In this document: positions 1 through 6,799 of the stretch, piece after piece
How positions within the stretch are numbered: position 1 is the stretch's first letter
Layout of the letters: each line of letters starts with the position of its first letter
Origin: Bacteroidota bacterium
Lineage (GTDB): Bacteria; Bacteroidota; Bacteroidia; NORP154
Direction of reading: 5' to 3'
NCBI GenBank assembly: GCA_002401055.1
Contig: NVRZ01000147.1
Coordinates: 1 to 7,516 of the forward strand
Length of the DNA: 7,516 nucleotides
The notes under the pieces: generated by a model
What the model saw: only the letters and a program-made list of their open reading frames with translations
The model's database searches: none
What the model was told of the DNA's origin: nothing
Position numbers and translations under genes: made by a program

Positions 1-344
1 TTCTTTCTTCTGGGGCTTGCCTTTGCGCGTGGATTATATTCCAAACAACATTCTACCCAATCGCCAAGCTGTTCTTCTGTATCAACACCATCAGGATTTA
101 CAAAGATGAATCCTTTCATCGGCCTCCCGGTGAACTCCATAGTAACCGCTCCCTCCTTCTTCAACATCTCCTCATACAGTTCCGGATCAGTTCTCGCCAT
201 CAACTGCTCCTTATTTACGCCAAGGCACATCTTGTTATCTACCATGAATGCCAATCCTCCAAACATCTTCTTCTCGAAGAAGGGAATATTCCGCTGTTTC
301 AAGGCTTGATTAACGCGTTCAGCAAGAAATTCATCGTACGGCAT
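1..344 (-). CDS. TfoX N-terminal domain protein (TfoX/Sxy family), 3' end beyond the window
   Basis: The reverse strand is open from the ATG at 344-342 to the left edge, giving 114 codons without a stop. The protein matches the TfoX N-terminal domain along its whole length: MPYDEF at 1-6, the KKMFGG motif at 25-30, a hydrophobic strand and KMCLGV at 38-43, and FTGRPMKGF at 71-79, followed by a W96-centred helix. The visible tail (residues 105-114) is turning basic, as stand-alone TfoX_N proteins do near their end, so little is probably missing. TfoX/Sxy regulates competence in Haemophilus and Vibrio. Short single-domain members such as this are widespread in bacteria with no shown competence role, so the function here is open. 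It lies downstream of the YceI terminator in the same direction and so is probably transcribed separately. Confidence 0.9.
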   Translation of the reverse strand, partial: MPYDEFLAERVNQALKQRNIPFFEKKMFGGLAFMVDNKMCLGVNKEQLMARTDPELYEEMLKKEGAVTMEFTGRPMKGFIFVNPDGVDTEEQLGDWVECCLEYNPRAKASPRRK

Positions 345-409
345 ACTTAAAATGGTTTACTTGTTAATTGGTTGATTCGTTGTAAAGGAGGCAAGTAAAG
401 ATAGCCAAT

Positions 410-434
410 AAAAAAAGGGACCGAAGTCCCTTTT
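410..434 (-). terminator. Rho-independent terminator with UUCG tetraloop, after the YceI gene
   Basis: On the minus strand a GGGAC stem (430-426) and its partner GTCCC (421-417) enclose a TTCG loop (425-422), giving the very stable C(UUCG)G hairpin. It is followed by seven T residues (416-410), and four A residues before the stem can extend the pairing. It starts 27 bases after the stop codon of the YceI gene and should end that transcript. On the plus strand the same element gives a CGAA loop and only four T, so termination in that direction would be weaker. It also separates the YceI transcript from the TfoX-like gene. Confidence 0.88.
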
Positions 435-460
435 AATACAATTTTTAAGAAATTTTGATC

Positions 461-1114
461 TTACTTGGTAGCTGTTACTTCAAATGTCAACTCAACCTCA
501 TCAGACAATACCATGTCCTTTCCAGGGAATCCCCAAGCAACACCAAATGCTTGTCGATCAAAAGTAAGTGAGCCAGAGACAGATACATTATCCCCATCCA
601 CAGTCACAACAACCGATTCAATGGTAACTGCAACAGTTTGCCCCTTTATAGTAAGGTCAGCAGCTGCAGAACCACCTTCAACTCCTTGTGAAGTCAATGT
701 AGCAGTTGGGTTGTTCACGATATCAAAGAAATCAGGAGAGCTAAGGTGTCCAAGCAAATGTGCTGCTGGCTTCTCTTCGCTAAACGAACCATCATCTTCA
801 ACAGGAGCTATTGTAGTCATGTCAACCGTAAAATTACTACTGGTAACTTGATCACCAGACATAGTAATACTGCCTTCAGAAATGCTAATTGCTCCGGTAT
901 GTCCATAAATACCGATAACTTTTGCCGACCAGTTTAACTTGCTTGCAGCAACATCAACAGTGTAAGTTGCCTCAGCTGATTCCTCAACTGCAGCAGTTTC
1001 TTCAGTGGCTTCTTCTGTAGATCCAGCCTCTTCAACTGCCTCAGTGCCTCCACCGCATGATGCTAATAAAAACATTCCAGCAAGAGCACTTAATAAAAAT
1101 ATATTCTTCTTCAT
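461..1114 (-). CDS. YceI-family lipoprotein with acidic linker
   Basis: This is a 217-residue lipoprotein. MKK opens a signal peptide with a hydrophobic core at 5-18 and a lipobox ending LASC, so Cys20 is the predicted lipid-anchored residue. Residues 24-49 form a low-complexity linker rich in Glu, Ala and Thr. The YceI domain fills 51-217: GHTG at 71-74, the HLSSPDFFDI block near 123-132 followed by NPTATL, LTIKGQT at 154-160, and DRQAFGV at 186-192. YceI proteins are lipocalin-like beta barrels that bind polyisoprenoids or quinone-like lipids in the periplasm; the ligand here is unknown. An in-frame ATG at 1162 would add 16 basic and hydrophobic residues in front of the signal peptide. I prefer 1114 because it gives a normal lipoprotein signal and an A/T-rich leader. 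The gene lies 63 bases after the ferritin-like gene and ends at a strong terminator. Confidence 0.93.
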   Translation of the reverse strand: MKKNIFLLSALAGMFLLASCGGGTEAVEEAGSTEEATEETAAVEESAEATYTVDVAASKLNWSAKVIGIYGHTGAISISEGSITMSGDQVTSSNFTVDMTTIAPVEDDGSFSEEKPAAHLLGHLSSPDFFDIVNNPTATLTSQGVEGGSAAADLTIKGQTVAVTIESVVVTVDGDNVSVSGSLTFDRQAFGVAWGFPGKDMVLSDEVELTFEVTATK

Positions 1115-1177
1115 TACTTTAAATTTAAATTTGATTAGGGCGCGAATATAAGTAAATAACATGAGGCTATCGGCCTA

Positions 1178-2173
1178 CTACTTCCAAACAGGACACACTC
1201 CTAACTTCCACAGATCCATGATAGGAGTTGGTAGTGCCATCATGTGCTGCCAAAAACCCGGAGTCATTTCAGATCCTTCCAGCGCGTAACTTCTTTCTAG
1301 CTCTTTTCTAAATGCTTCAAAACTCGCTTCTAACTTTGTCTGTATTTCTGGCGCCTCTTGCCCATCTATTACCTCATGAACAGGCGGCAAGTGCCGTGCA
1401 TTGTGAAATAGGATATTGAACTTACGATAATGACACAACTCTCCTTTAAACCAACCCGCATGATACTCGTCTACGTCTTCCAACGACGGCGGACGAAAAT
1501 CTTCTGGTATATTTCCAGAATCCGCACCCTCTCCTTGCTCCATAATCGCTTCTATTGCATTTAGAGCATTCTCCAGGCTATTTACAGTCTGACTGAAACC
1601 GTGATGCAAATGATCGGAATCATGATATTCGCTAAATATATTTTTCTGTCGTGTGTTTTTTTCATCTCCTACATATTGAGCAAGCCAATGATGCGAGAGA
1701 CCTTCTTTTAGAGCGGTGTATAGTTCTGCGATAGACTCATATGACTTTTTGTGTGCCCATTCAATATCTTTCCATGGTTGTGGCATTTCAACGACACAGA
1801 AAAGTTTTAGAGTTTCGGCATCCAAGGGTCCAACTTTAACTTGATAACCGAGCAGATCTTTAGGTATATGGCTATTCTTTGGGTGGATAAAGGGAATTCC
1901 CTTGTTCTTGTCATACTTTGGTGTTGGAAATCTAGGCTCATAACCCAGTGCTGTACAGAGGTTACACACAATTTCCATGTGTAACATCTCCTGAATAACT
2001 ACGGATTGCACTAATTTGGCAGCCTCCGGGTAATCCTTGGGCTTTAGCTCACTAAGTCCCTTAATTGAATAAAGGGCGGTAAGATATAATGGGATGGTCC
2101 AAAATTCGACGTCAAGTGCATGTTGCAAATGAACATGCAAATCTTTTTGGGTCCAGTCTTTGGGATCTTTCAT
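1178..2173 (-). CDS. Ferritin-like protein (VioB/iminophenyl-pyruvate dimer synthase-like domain)
   Basis: This 331-residue protein has no signal peptide and is predicted to be soluble. It matches the ferritin-like domain found in VioB and related enzymes. Helix 1 has ALDVEFWTIPLYLTALYSIK around 19-38 with Glu23, and helix 2 has QEMLHME at 61-67 (Glu62 and His65, an ExxH metal motif). A third helix around 144-157 has Glu146 and Glu150. The family-typical EQGEG follows at 212-216, and helix 4 has GELCHYRKF at 244-252 (Glu245 and His248, a second ExxH). These residues could bind two metal ions. In VioB-type proteins the domain belongs to a roughly 1000-residue enzyme acting on an imine from indolepyruvate; here it stands alone, and no tryptophan oxidase or pigment gene is visible. 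The gene starts 12 bases after the bestrophin gene in the same operon. The fold is well supported, the reaction is not known. Confidence 0.85.
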   Translation of the reverse strand: MKDPKDWTQKDLHVHLQHALDVEFWTIPLYLTALYSIKGLSELKPKDYPEAAKLVQSVVIQEMLHMEIVCNLCTALGYEPRFPTPKYDKNKGIPFIHPKNSHIPKDLLGYQVKVGPLDAETLKLFCVVEMPQPWKDIEWAHKKSYESIAELYTALKEGLSHHWLAQYVGDEKNTRQKNIFSEYHDSDHLHHGFSQTVNSLENALNAIEAIMEQGEGADSGNIPEDFRPPSLEDVDEYHAGWFKGELCHYRKFNILFHNARHLPPVHEVIDGQEAPEIQTKLEASFEAFRKELERSYALEGSEMTPGFWQHMMALPTPIMDLWKLGVCPVWK

Positions 2174-2185
2174 CGAGCTGAAAAC

Positions 2186-3208
2186 CTAATAGAGAATCTT
2201 CCAGGGCCCGACTGGTTCCAGTGGCTTGGGAATGTCTGAATCATCCAACATTTGACGTATATCAATTTCGATACCCCTAGCCATACTATCTATAGGAACA
2301 TCTCCTGCCAATCCCTGAAATGGGTGCTCGTAGCCTGCCCCTACCATGCGTGCTAGATGAAATACCCATGACACCAAAAGGGAGAATGGTATTGCCAACC
2401 ACAAGTAGGACGTTTTACTTAATTCCTCAAATGCGTGTAACATTCCAAAGGGAACGAGCAATGTAAATGTCCAGGTAAAATAATTACAAACACTTGTGTA
2501 ACCGGTGGGAATTGGATAGTTCTTAATTCGTTCTGATTTTCCTTGTAAAGCGTACAGCTCAGTTATTAAGCTTTGTATCTCCATATGTCGGAAATCATCA
2601 ATATGACCAGCGTGTCTTAGCTCTTTGAATTGCTTTGACTGAAGACTCAAAAGGTGAGATGGCTTATTCCCTTTTTGAATAATGTAGTCATAGTCTTCAA
2701 CTGATAAATAGTCCTTTAGCTCATCATATTTTTCCTCATTGTGAAGAGTACCAAATTCGATTCTCACTTTCTTATCATCAGCACTATTGTTTTCCCAAGG
2801 ACGAAATACTCTTAGTTCATACGTTAGGGCCTTTAGCCAGGCAACATGCCTAAGTACCATTTTCTTGTGAACCTTCTTCAACTCTTCATCACTCAGTGGT
2901 GTCGCTGTAAATTCATTTGTTACGAAGTCCCTTATCTGCACCGCCATAGATCGAGAGGTATTGACAATGCCACCCCAGATTTTACGAGCCTCCATTGATC
3001 GCTCAAAAGAAGAGTTGTTTTTGAAACCCAGAAAAAACGCGGTCATTATACCAATTAGAGAGATAGGCTGCCATGGTAGGGTTAGCCATTCAGTTGGAAA
3101 ATACCAATAGAGAATAACAATTATACCATCATATATAATGAAGAAGAGAAGAAGTTTCCTCATCCAATAAAGGTTCTCGTGTAATTTAAATCCTGTTCCG
3201 TATTGCAT
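2186..3208 (-). CDS. Bestrophin-family ion channel
   Basis: This is a 340-residue inner-membrane protein with the bestrophin layout. Two hydrophobic segments lie near the N-terminus (about 18-36 and 46-64). The signature FLGFKNNSSFERSMEARKIWGG follows at 59-80, then NTSRSMA. Next comes a long charged cytoplasmic region (about 95-230), SERIKNYPIPTGYTS at 225-239, and two more membrane segments (about 240-258 and 268-288). The family ending HPFQGLAGDVPID is at 295-307. Bestrophins form pentameric channels: the animal ones pass chloride, while the studied bacterial homologue from Klebsiella favours cations, so selectivity cannot be read here. The length is slightly above the usual prokaryotic 290-310, mostly in the cytoplasmic part. 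The start is 4 bases after the ferredoxin-like stop codon, and an AAGGA stretch about ten bases upstream may serve as ribosome binding site, pointing to coupled translation. Confidence 0.92.
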   Translation of the reverse strand: MQYGTGFKLHENLYWMRKLLLFFIIYDGIIVILYWYFPTEWLTLPWQPISLIGIMTAFFLGFKNNSSFERSMEARKIWGGIVNTSRSMAVQIRDFVTNEFTATPLSDEELKKVHKKMVLRHVAWLKALTYELRVFRPWENNSADDKKVRIEFGTLHNEEKYDELKDYLSVEDYDYIIQKGNKPSHLLSLQSKQFKELRHAGHIDDFRHMEIQSLITELYALQGKSERIKNYPIPTGYTSVCNYFTWTFTLLVPFGMLHAFEELSKTSYLWLAIPFSLLVSWVFHLARMVGAGYEHPFQGLAGDVPIDSMARGIEIDIRQMLDDSDIPKPLEPVGPWKILY

Positions 3209-3212
3209 AATA

Positions 3213-3437
3213 TCAGTTCCTTTTGCAGCTTAATGCCCCTGACGGGCATTGTGCCACTTGATTTTCAATTGTACCAGAGTCAGACGCATCCATTTTAACC
3301 CAAGGCCTCTCGCCAGGTTGAAATACTGAGAACAATCCTCTCATACATACGCCAGAATGCATACATTTTTCAGGTTCCCATACCACCGTTAGTTCTCCAT
3401 TTGTATATTCCCTTTTTTGGTCAAATCGGTCACTCAT
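3213..3437 (-). CDS. Single-cluster ferredoxin-like (4Fe-4S)-binding protein, Fer4_19 type
   Basis: This is a small soluble protein of 74 residues from the ATG at 3437. An upstream in-frame ATG at 3473 would add 12 hydrophobic residues with no family support, so I chose the internal start, where the Fer4_19 match begins soon after. The core reads WEPEKCMHSGVCMRGLFSVF (20-39), then ERPWVKMD (43-50) and QCPSGALSC (63-71). Cys25, Cys31 and Cys64 are the family cysteines; Cys71 is a candidate fourth ligand. The family, called divergent 4Fe-4S mono-cluster proteins, probably carries electrons, but few members have been studied. It is the first gene of a tight minus-strand operon, 4 bases ahead of the bestrophin gene, and is transcribed away from the phosphatase gene. 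It could supply electrons to the ferritin-like protein two genes downstream, which is an inference. Confidence 0.88.
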   Translation of the reverse strand: MSDRFDQKREYTNGELTVVWEPEKCMHSGVCMRGLFSVFQPGERPWVKMDASDSGTIENQVAQCPSGALSCKRN

Positions 3438-3574
3438 TGCTAAAACTAATTGATGAGTGGATAAAAATAACAATATTGACTGATTATCTACATTTTCACA
3501 AAAACTAACGCAGGCATTTTGTCCATGAAAAACATACTTCTCCCAAGATTATCATCTATATTGCGGCTTATTGA
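3438..3574. promoter_or_regulatory. Divergent intergenic region, expected promoters for both operons
   Basis: These 137 bases separate the starts of the minus-strand ferredoxin-bestrophin-ferritin-like operon and the plus-strand phosphatase gene, so both promoters should lie here. The region is A/T-rich. On the minus strand, TATTTTTA (3469-3462) matches seven of eight positions of the Bacteroidota -7 element TAnnTTTG, but only a poor -33 candidate (AATG ending at 3491) lies at the right distance. On the plus strand I found no match better than six of eight. A seven-base direct repeat GATTATC occurs at 3482-3488 and 3547-3553; its meaning is unclear. The role follows from position, not from a strong motif. 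Confidence 0.4.
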
Positions 3575-5515
3575 ATGAAGAAGATGAAGATGAAAGAGCC
3601 GGTCTGGGAGCAAAATATAGTTGATACCGAATTTCTAAGCCTTGTAGGGAAGAAAATATCAAAGCACCTATCTGTTGACCTGATCGCCGAAAATCTGTAT
3701 CAGGAGCTCAATCAGCTCATGGATGCAGATATGTTTGGTGTAGGCTTATTTGACAAAGAAAAGCAAGCACTGGTATTTCGTGGGGTATATGAGAAGGGAA
3801 AAGTACTAGATGAATACGAAATAGCGCTAGGTGAAGACAGAATGGCCATCCGATGCTTTAAGAATATTGAGGAAATTGAGATTAAGGACTGGGGCAAGGA
3901 GCACAAGAACTACGTTTCTAAGACATACAAGGCAAAAGCAGGAGAATTACCCGAATCACTGATTTATCATCCATTGGTGGTCGATGATAAGGCCATTGGG
4001 GTTATATCCGTTCAGAGCTTTGTCAAGCATGCATACAGCCAAAATCACTTGTTAATTATCAGGAACCTTGCACAGTATGTTGCACTTGCACTAGAGAATG
4101 CCAAGTTATATGAGGGGCTTGAAGAAGAAGTTGAGAAAAGAACTGCTGAAATAGTAAGTCAAAAAGAAGAGCTGGAAAAAAGTTATACCAATACAAGACT
4201 GCTAAGCGAAATTGGGCTCCAGATAACATCTTCCCTGGATTTTGAATCTATTTTTACCAAACTCCATGAGAATGTAAACGAATTGATGGACGCTGTAGTT
4301 TTTGGAGTAAGAATATTTCACAAGGAGGATAATCTTATCGAATACAAATTTGAGATTGAGAGTGGCGAAAGACACCCAATTCAATTTATTCCTTACGCGG
4401 ATGATGACAATTACTCCGTTTGGTGCATAAAAAACAAGAAGGAGATTGTACTCGGTGATAACCGAAAGGAGTATAAAAAGTATGTGAAAGAGATCAAAGT
4501 GGTTGCCGGAGAAATGCCCAACTCCCTCATTTTTTATCCTATGATAGTTGCCAATGAGGTTCTTGGAGTAATTACCGTGCAGAGTTTTGCTTATGACGCT
4601 TACGGGAGCTACGAGCTTGATATTTTAAAGACCCTTGCCTCTTATACTGGAATTGCTCTGGCGAATGCCAAGTTGTATGAAAGTCTAGAAGAGAAGGTCG
4701 CAGAGAGAACAAAAGAAGTAGTAATTCAAAGTGAGGAGCTCGCAGATCGAAACAAAGATATTACGGATAACATTGCATACGCCAGACTTATTCAACAATC
4801 GCTACTTCCCTCTGAAAATGTAGTCAGGAAAATGTTGCCAAAACATTTCGTCCTTTATCTTCCGAAGGATATTGTCAGCGGGGATTTCTTCTGGTTTGAG
4901 CAAGTAAATAACAAAATGTACTTCGCCTTAGGAGATTGTACTGGACATGGAGTATCTGGAGCGTTCATGACAATCGTTTCCTTGAATATCTTGAATCAAG
5001 CGTTATATGGCAAGCGCTTGCGCAAAACTTCAGATATATTAGATTTCCTGGAGGCAAAAATCAATAAAACCTGGCAACTCAACCAGAAAAAGGGAATACG
5101 CAGGATGGACGGGCTTGATATTGCACTTTGCTGCTATGACAGAGAAACCAGAACATTGGAGTTTTCAGGGGCACACAGTCCATTATACCTAATTGGAAAA
5201 GGTAGAATATCTAAATACACAGCAGATAGAAGGTCAATTGGTTTGATTACGAATAAGAAGAGGCAGCCTTTTACCAGTCAAACGATTCAAGTAAAAACGG
5301 CAGATACCATCTATTTGTCATCAGATGGATATAAGGACCAGTTTGGCAAGGAGACGGCCAGGAAATTAGGTGACAAAAACTTTACCGAGCTGTTAAAAAA
5401 AGTGTCCAAGTCCACCATAAAGCAGCAAAAAATTGATCTAGAAATTGAATTCATTCGCTGGAAGGGTTCTGAACCTCAGGTGGATGATATTTGCGTTATA
5501 GGAATTCAATTTTAG
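3575..5515 (+). CDS. GAF-GAF-SpoIIE sensor phosphatase (PP2C-type serine phosphatase)
   Basis: This is a 646-residue cytoplasmic signalling protein without membrane segments. GAF domain 1 spans about 20-176 and is followed by a coiled coil (about 177-206). GAF domain 2 spans about 207-366 with a second coiled coil (about 368-397), and the SpoIIE/PP2C phosphatase covers about 398-646. The catalytic domain is complete: PKDIVSGDFFW at 430-440 (Asp437), GDCTGHG at 453-459 (Asp454), MDGLDIALC at 511-519, ADRRSIG at 550-556, SSDGYKDQF at 582-590 (Asp584) and VDDICVIGI at 636-644. The Asp residues should bind Mg or Mn. Such proteins remove phosphate from anti-sigma-factor antagonists or other targets when the GAF sensors are triggered. 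No anti-sigma or antagonist gene lies nearby, so the target is unknown. Three in-frame ATGs (3575, 3584, 3590) make the exact start uncertain. A lipoprotein hydrolase gene follows after 14 bases. Confidence 0.94.
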   Translation: MKKMKMKEPVWEQNIVDTEFLSLVGKKISKHLSVDLIAENLYQELNQLMDADMFGVGLFDKEKQALVFRGVYEKGKVLDEYEIALGEDRMAIRCFKNIEEIEIKDWGKEHKNYVSKTYKAKAGELPESLIYHPLVVDDKAIGVISVQSFVKHAYSQNHLLIIRNLAQYVALALENAKLYEGLEEEVEKRTAEIVSQKEELEKSYTNTRLLSEIGLQITSSLDFESIFTKLHENVNELMDAVVFGVRIFHKEDNLIEYKFEIESGERHPIQFIPYADDDNYSVWCIKNKKEIVLGDNRKEYKKYVKEIKVVAGEMPNSLIFYPMIVANEVLGVITVQSFAYDAYGSYELDILKTLASYTGIALANAKLYESLEEKVAERTKEVVIQSEELADRNKDITDNIAYARLIQQSLLPSENVVRKMLPKHFVLYLPKDIVSGDFFWFEQVNNKMYFALGDCTGHGVSGAFMTIVSLNILNQALYGKRLRKTSDILDFLEAKINKTWQLNQKKGIRRMDGLDIALCCYDRETRTLEFSGAHSPLYLIGKGRISKYTADRRSIGLITNKKRQPFTSQTIQVKTADTIYLSSDGYKDQFGKETARKLGDKNFTELLKKVSKSTIKQQKIDLEIEFIRWKGSEPQVDDICVIGIQF

Positions 5516-5529
5516 CTTTTTTAAGCAGA

Positions 5530-6702
5530 ATGCATAGGTACATCGGACTAGGTATACTTCTAATATTTGCTTCTTGTCACCTTACTCGAATACTGCACTA
5601 CAACTTTCCTGATATATCTGATTATAAGCTATTTACACAGTCTAAGATAAGTCATTCTTTAATATCATTCAGCTTCAACAAACGAGGTGAAAACATTGCA
5701 CTACCAGCTGTCAATGAGTGGGTGTTATCTAAAAAAGGAAAGGAAGAAAAAGAGACATTAATTTCAGTAGAGCAATTCCTTGAGGCTTCCAAAACTACCT
5801 CGCTACTAATTCTACGTGGTGATTCATTGATATATGAAAACTATTTCAATGGCTTTGATAGAAACACCACTTCACAACACTTCTCTCTAACCAAAGCCGT
5901 TCTTTCCTTACTAACAGGTATTGCCATCTATGAGGGAAGGATCCCCGGACTTGACCAGCCCATATCCAAGTACATAGCTCAATACGCCTCAGACGATCGG
6001 GGCAAAGTTACCATCGGACAGCTATTAAACATGACAGCAGGGTTCGACTGCAATGATTACGACGATCAATTGAAATTTGTGCGTGTTTACTATGCCAATG
6101 ATCCAATGAAGTTTATATCCAAACGTAAGCTTAGGTATATGCCTGGTAAAAAGTTTGCGTATTCTTCATTTAACAGCATTCTATTAGGGATATGTTTAGA
6201 GAAGGCATATGGTGAATCATTGAATACACTCATTCAGGATAAATTATGGACACAAATAGGTACCTCGTTTGATGCAAGCATAGGCATATACGCAGACGGT
6301 ACCCCTTTGGCATTTGGAGGTCTGGCCTCCTACCCCATTGATCTGATAAAATTCGGAAAGCTTGTAGCAAATGGAGGCAACTGGAACGGTCATCAGGTAG
6401 TGCCGTCAGACTACATTGATGAATGCAGGAGCAAATCAGAAAGTAATGGTAAAACATGGCGATACAGCAAGGGGTTTTGGCTCGATTGTTACGCTTGTCT
6501 TAAAAAGGAGGAGATCGAAACTTTAAAGTGGCCAAAGAGAAGCAAGAACTGCGATGATGACAATCAGCTATTCGGAGGTGGGTACAGAGGCCAAATACTA
6601 TTTATTGACGTTAAAAAGCAGCTTGTCATTCTCAGACTAGGTACAGGTCATGCCAATAAGTCCTGGAGCTTGAGCATTAGTAAACTTGCAGAGTTGCTAT
6701 GA
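5530..6702 (+). CDS. Lipoprotein serine hydrolase, class C beta-lactamase/NylB-like
   Basis: From the ATG at 5530 the protein has 390 residues. A short signal peptide with core GLGILLIF ends in ASC, so Cys16 is a likely lipid anchor and the enzyme acts in the periplasm or at the outer membrane. The serine hydrolase motifs are present: SLTK at 119-122 (nucleophile Ser119 and Lys122, SxxK), LLNMTAGF at 165-171 with its flank, YSS at 211-213 (Tyr211 as the general base), and GYRGQ at 351-355 in place of the KTG box. The last motif resembles 6-aminohexanoate-dimer hydrolases more than true beta-lactamases. The substrate could be a peptide, ester or amide and is not predictable. A TTG at 5491, inside the phosphatase gene, could extend the frame by 13 residues. 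I reject it because the ATG gives a normal lipoprotein signal. The 14-base spacing suggests cotranscription with the phosphatase. A CYAC cysteine pair (320-323) is unusual. Confidence 0.87.
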   Translation: MHRYIGLGILLIFASCHLTRILHYNFPDISDYKLFTQSKISHSLISFSFNKRGENIALPAVNEWVLSKKGKEEKETLISVEQFLEASKTTSLLILRGDSLIYENYFNGFDRNTTSQHFSLTKAVLSLLTGIAIYEGRIPGLDQPISKYIAQYASDDRGKVTIGQLLNMTAGFDCNDYDDQLKFVRVYYANDPMKFISKRKLRYMPGKKFAYSSFNSILLGICLEKAYGESLNTLIQDKLWTQIGTSFDASIGIYADGTPLAFGGLASYPIDLIKFGKLVANGGNWNGHQVVPSDYIDECRSKSESNGKTWRYSKGFWLDCYACLKKEEIETLKWPKRSKNCDDDNQLFGGGYRGQILFIDVKKQLVILRLGTGHANKSWSLSISKLAELL

Positions 6703-6799
6703 ATTCCAAGTGAATCAGAGCTTTTTAGTAGTTTAGGACATTTGGTAAAAATATTCTGCGGATATCCACAACATTTGCATTAAAAATTAAGCCCAAATT
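6703..6799 (+). promoter_or_regulatory. Spacer before the alpha/beta hydrolase, possible weak promoter
   Basis: This 97-base A/T-rich gap has no convincing terminator for the serine hydrolase gene. It contains TTTG at 6741-6744, which could be a -33 element, and AACATTTG at 6770-6777, which matches seven of eight positions of TAnnTTTG. The 25-base spacing between them exceeds the usual 19-21, so this is only a weak candidate. The alpha/beta hydrolase may therefore be read through from upstream or have its own promoter. Confidence 0.22.

Noticed and set aside
106..309. Plus-strand open frame of 67 codons near the left edge
   Set aside because: It lies opposite the TfoX-like gene, which matches its family along its full length.
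381..394. GGAGG on the plus strand as a ribosome binding site
   Set aside because: No open frame starts at a suitable distance downstream on that strand; the next genes on both sides are on the minus strand.
396..403. TATCTTTA on the minus strand as a -7 promoter element for the TfoX-like gene
   Set aside because: It matches seven of eight positions of TAnnTTTG, but no TTTG-like -33 element lies at 19-21 bases upstream.
465..851. Plus-strand open frame of 128 codons opposite the YceI gene
   Set aside because: It is antisense to a gene with clear family motifs, and its Ser/Thr/Val-rich translation reflects the complementary codons. No family resemblance.
5491..5529. TTG start at 5491 for the serine hydrolase, overlapping the phosphatase gene
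   Set aside because: The extension adds 13 residues ahead of a complete lipoprotein signal peptide that begins at the ATG at 5530.
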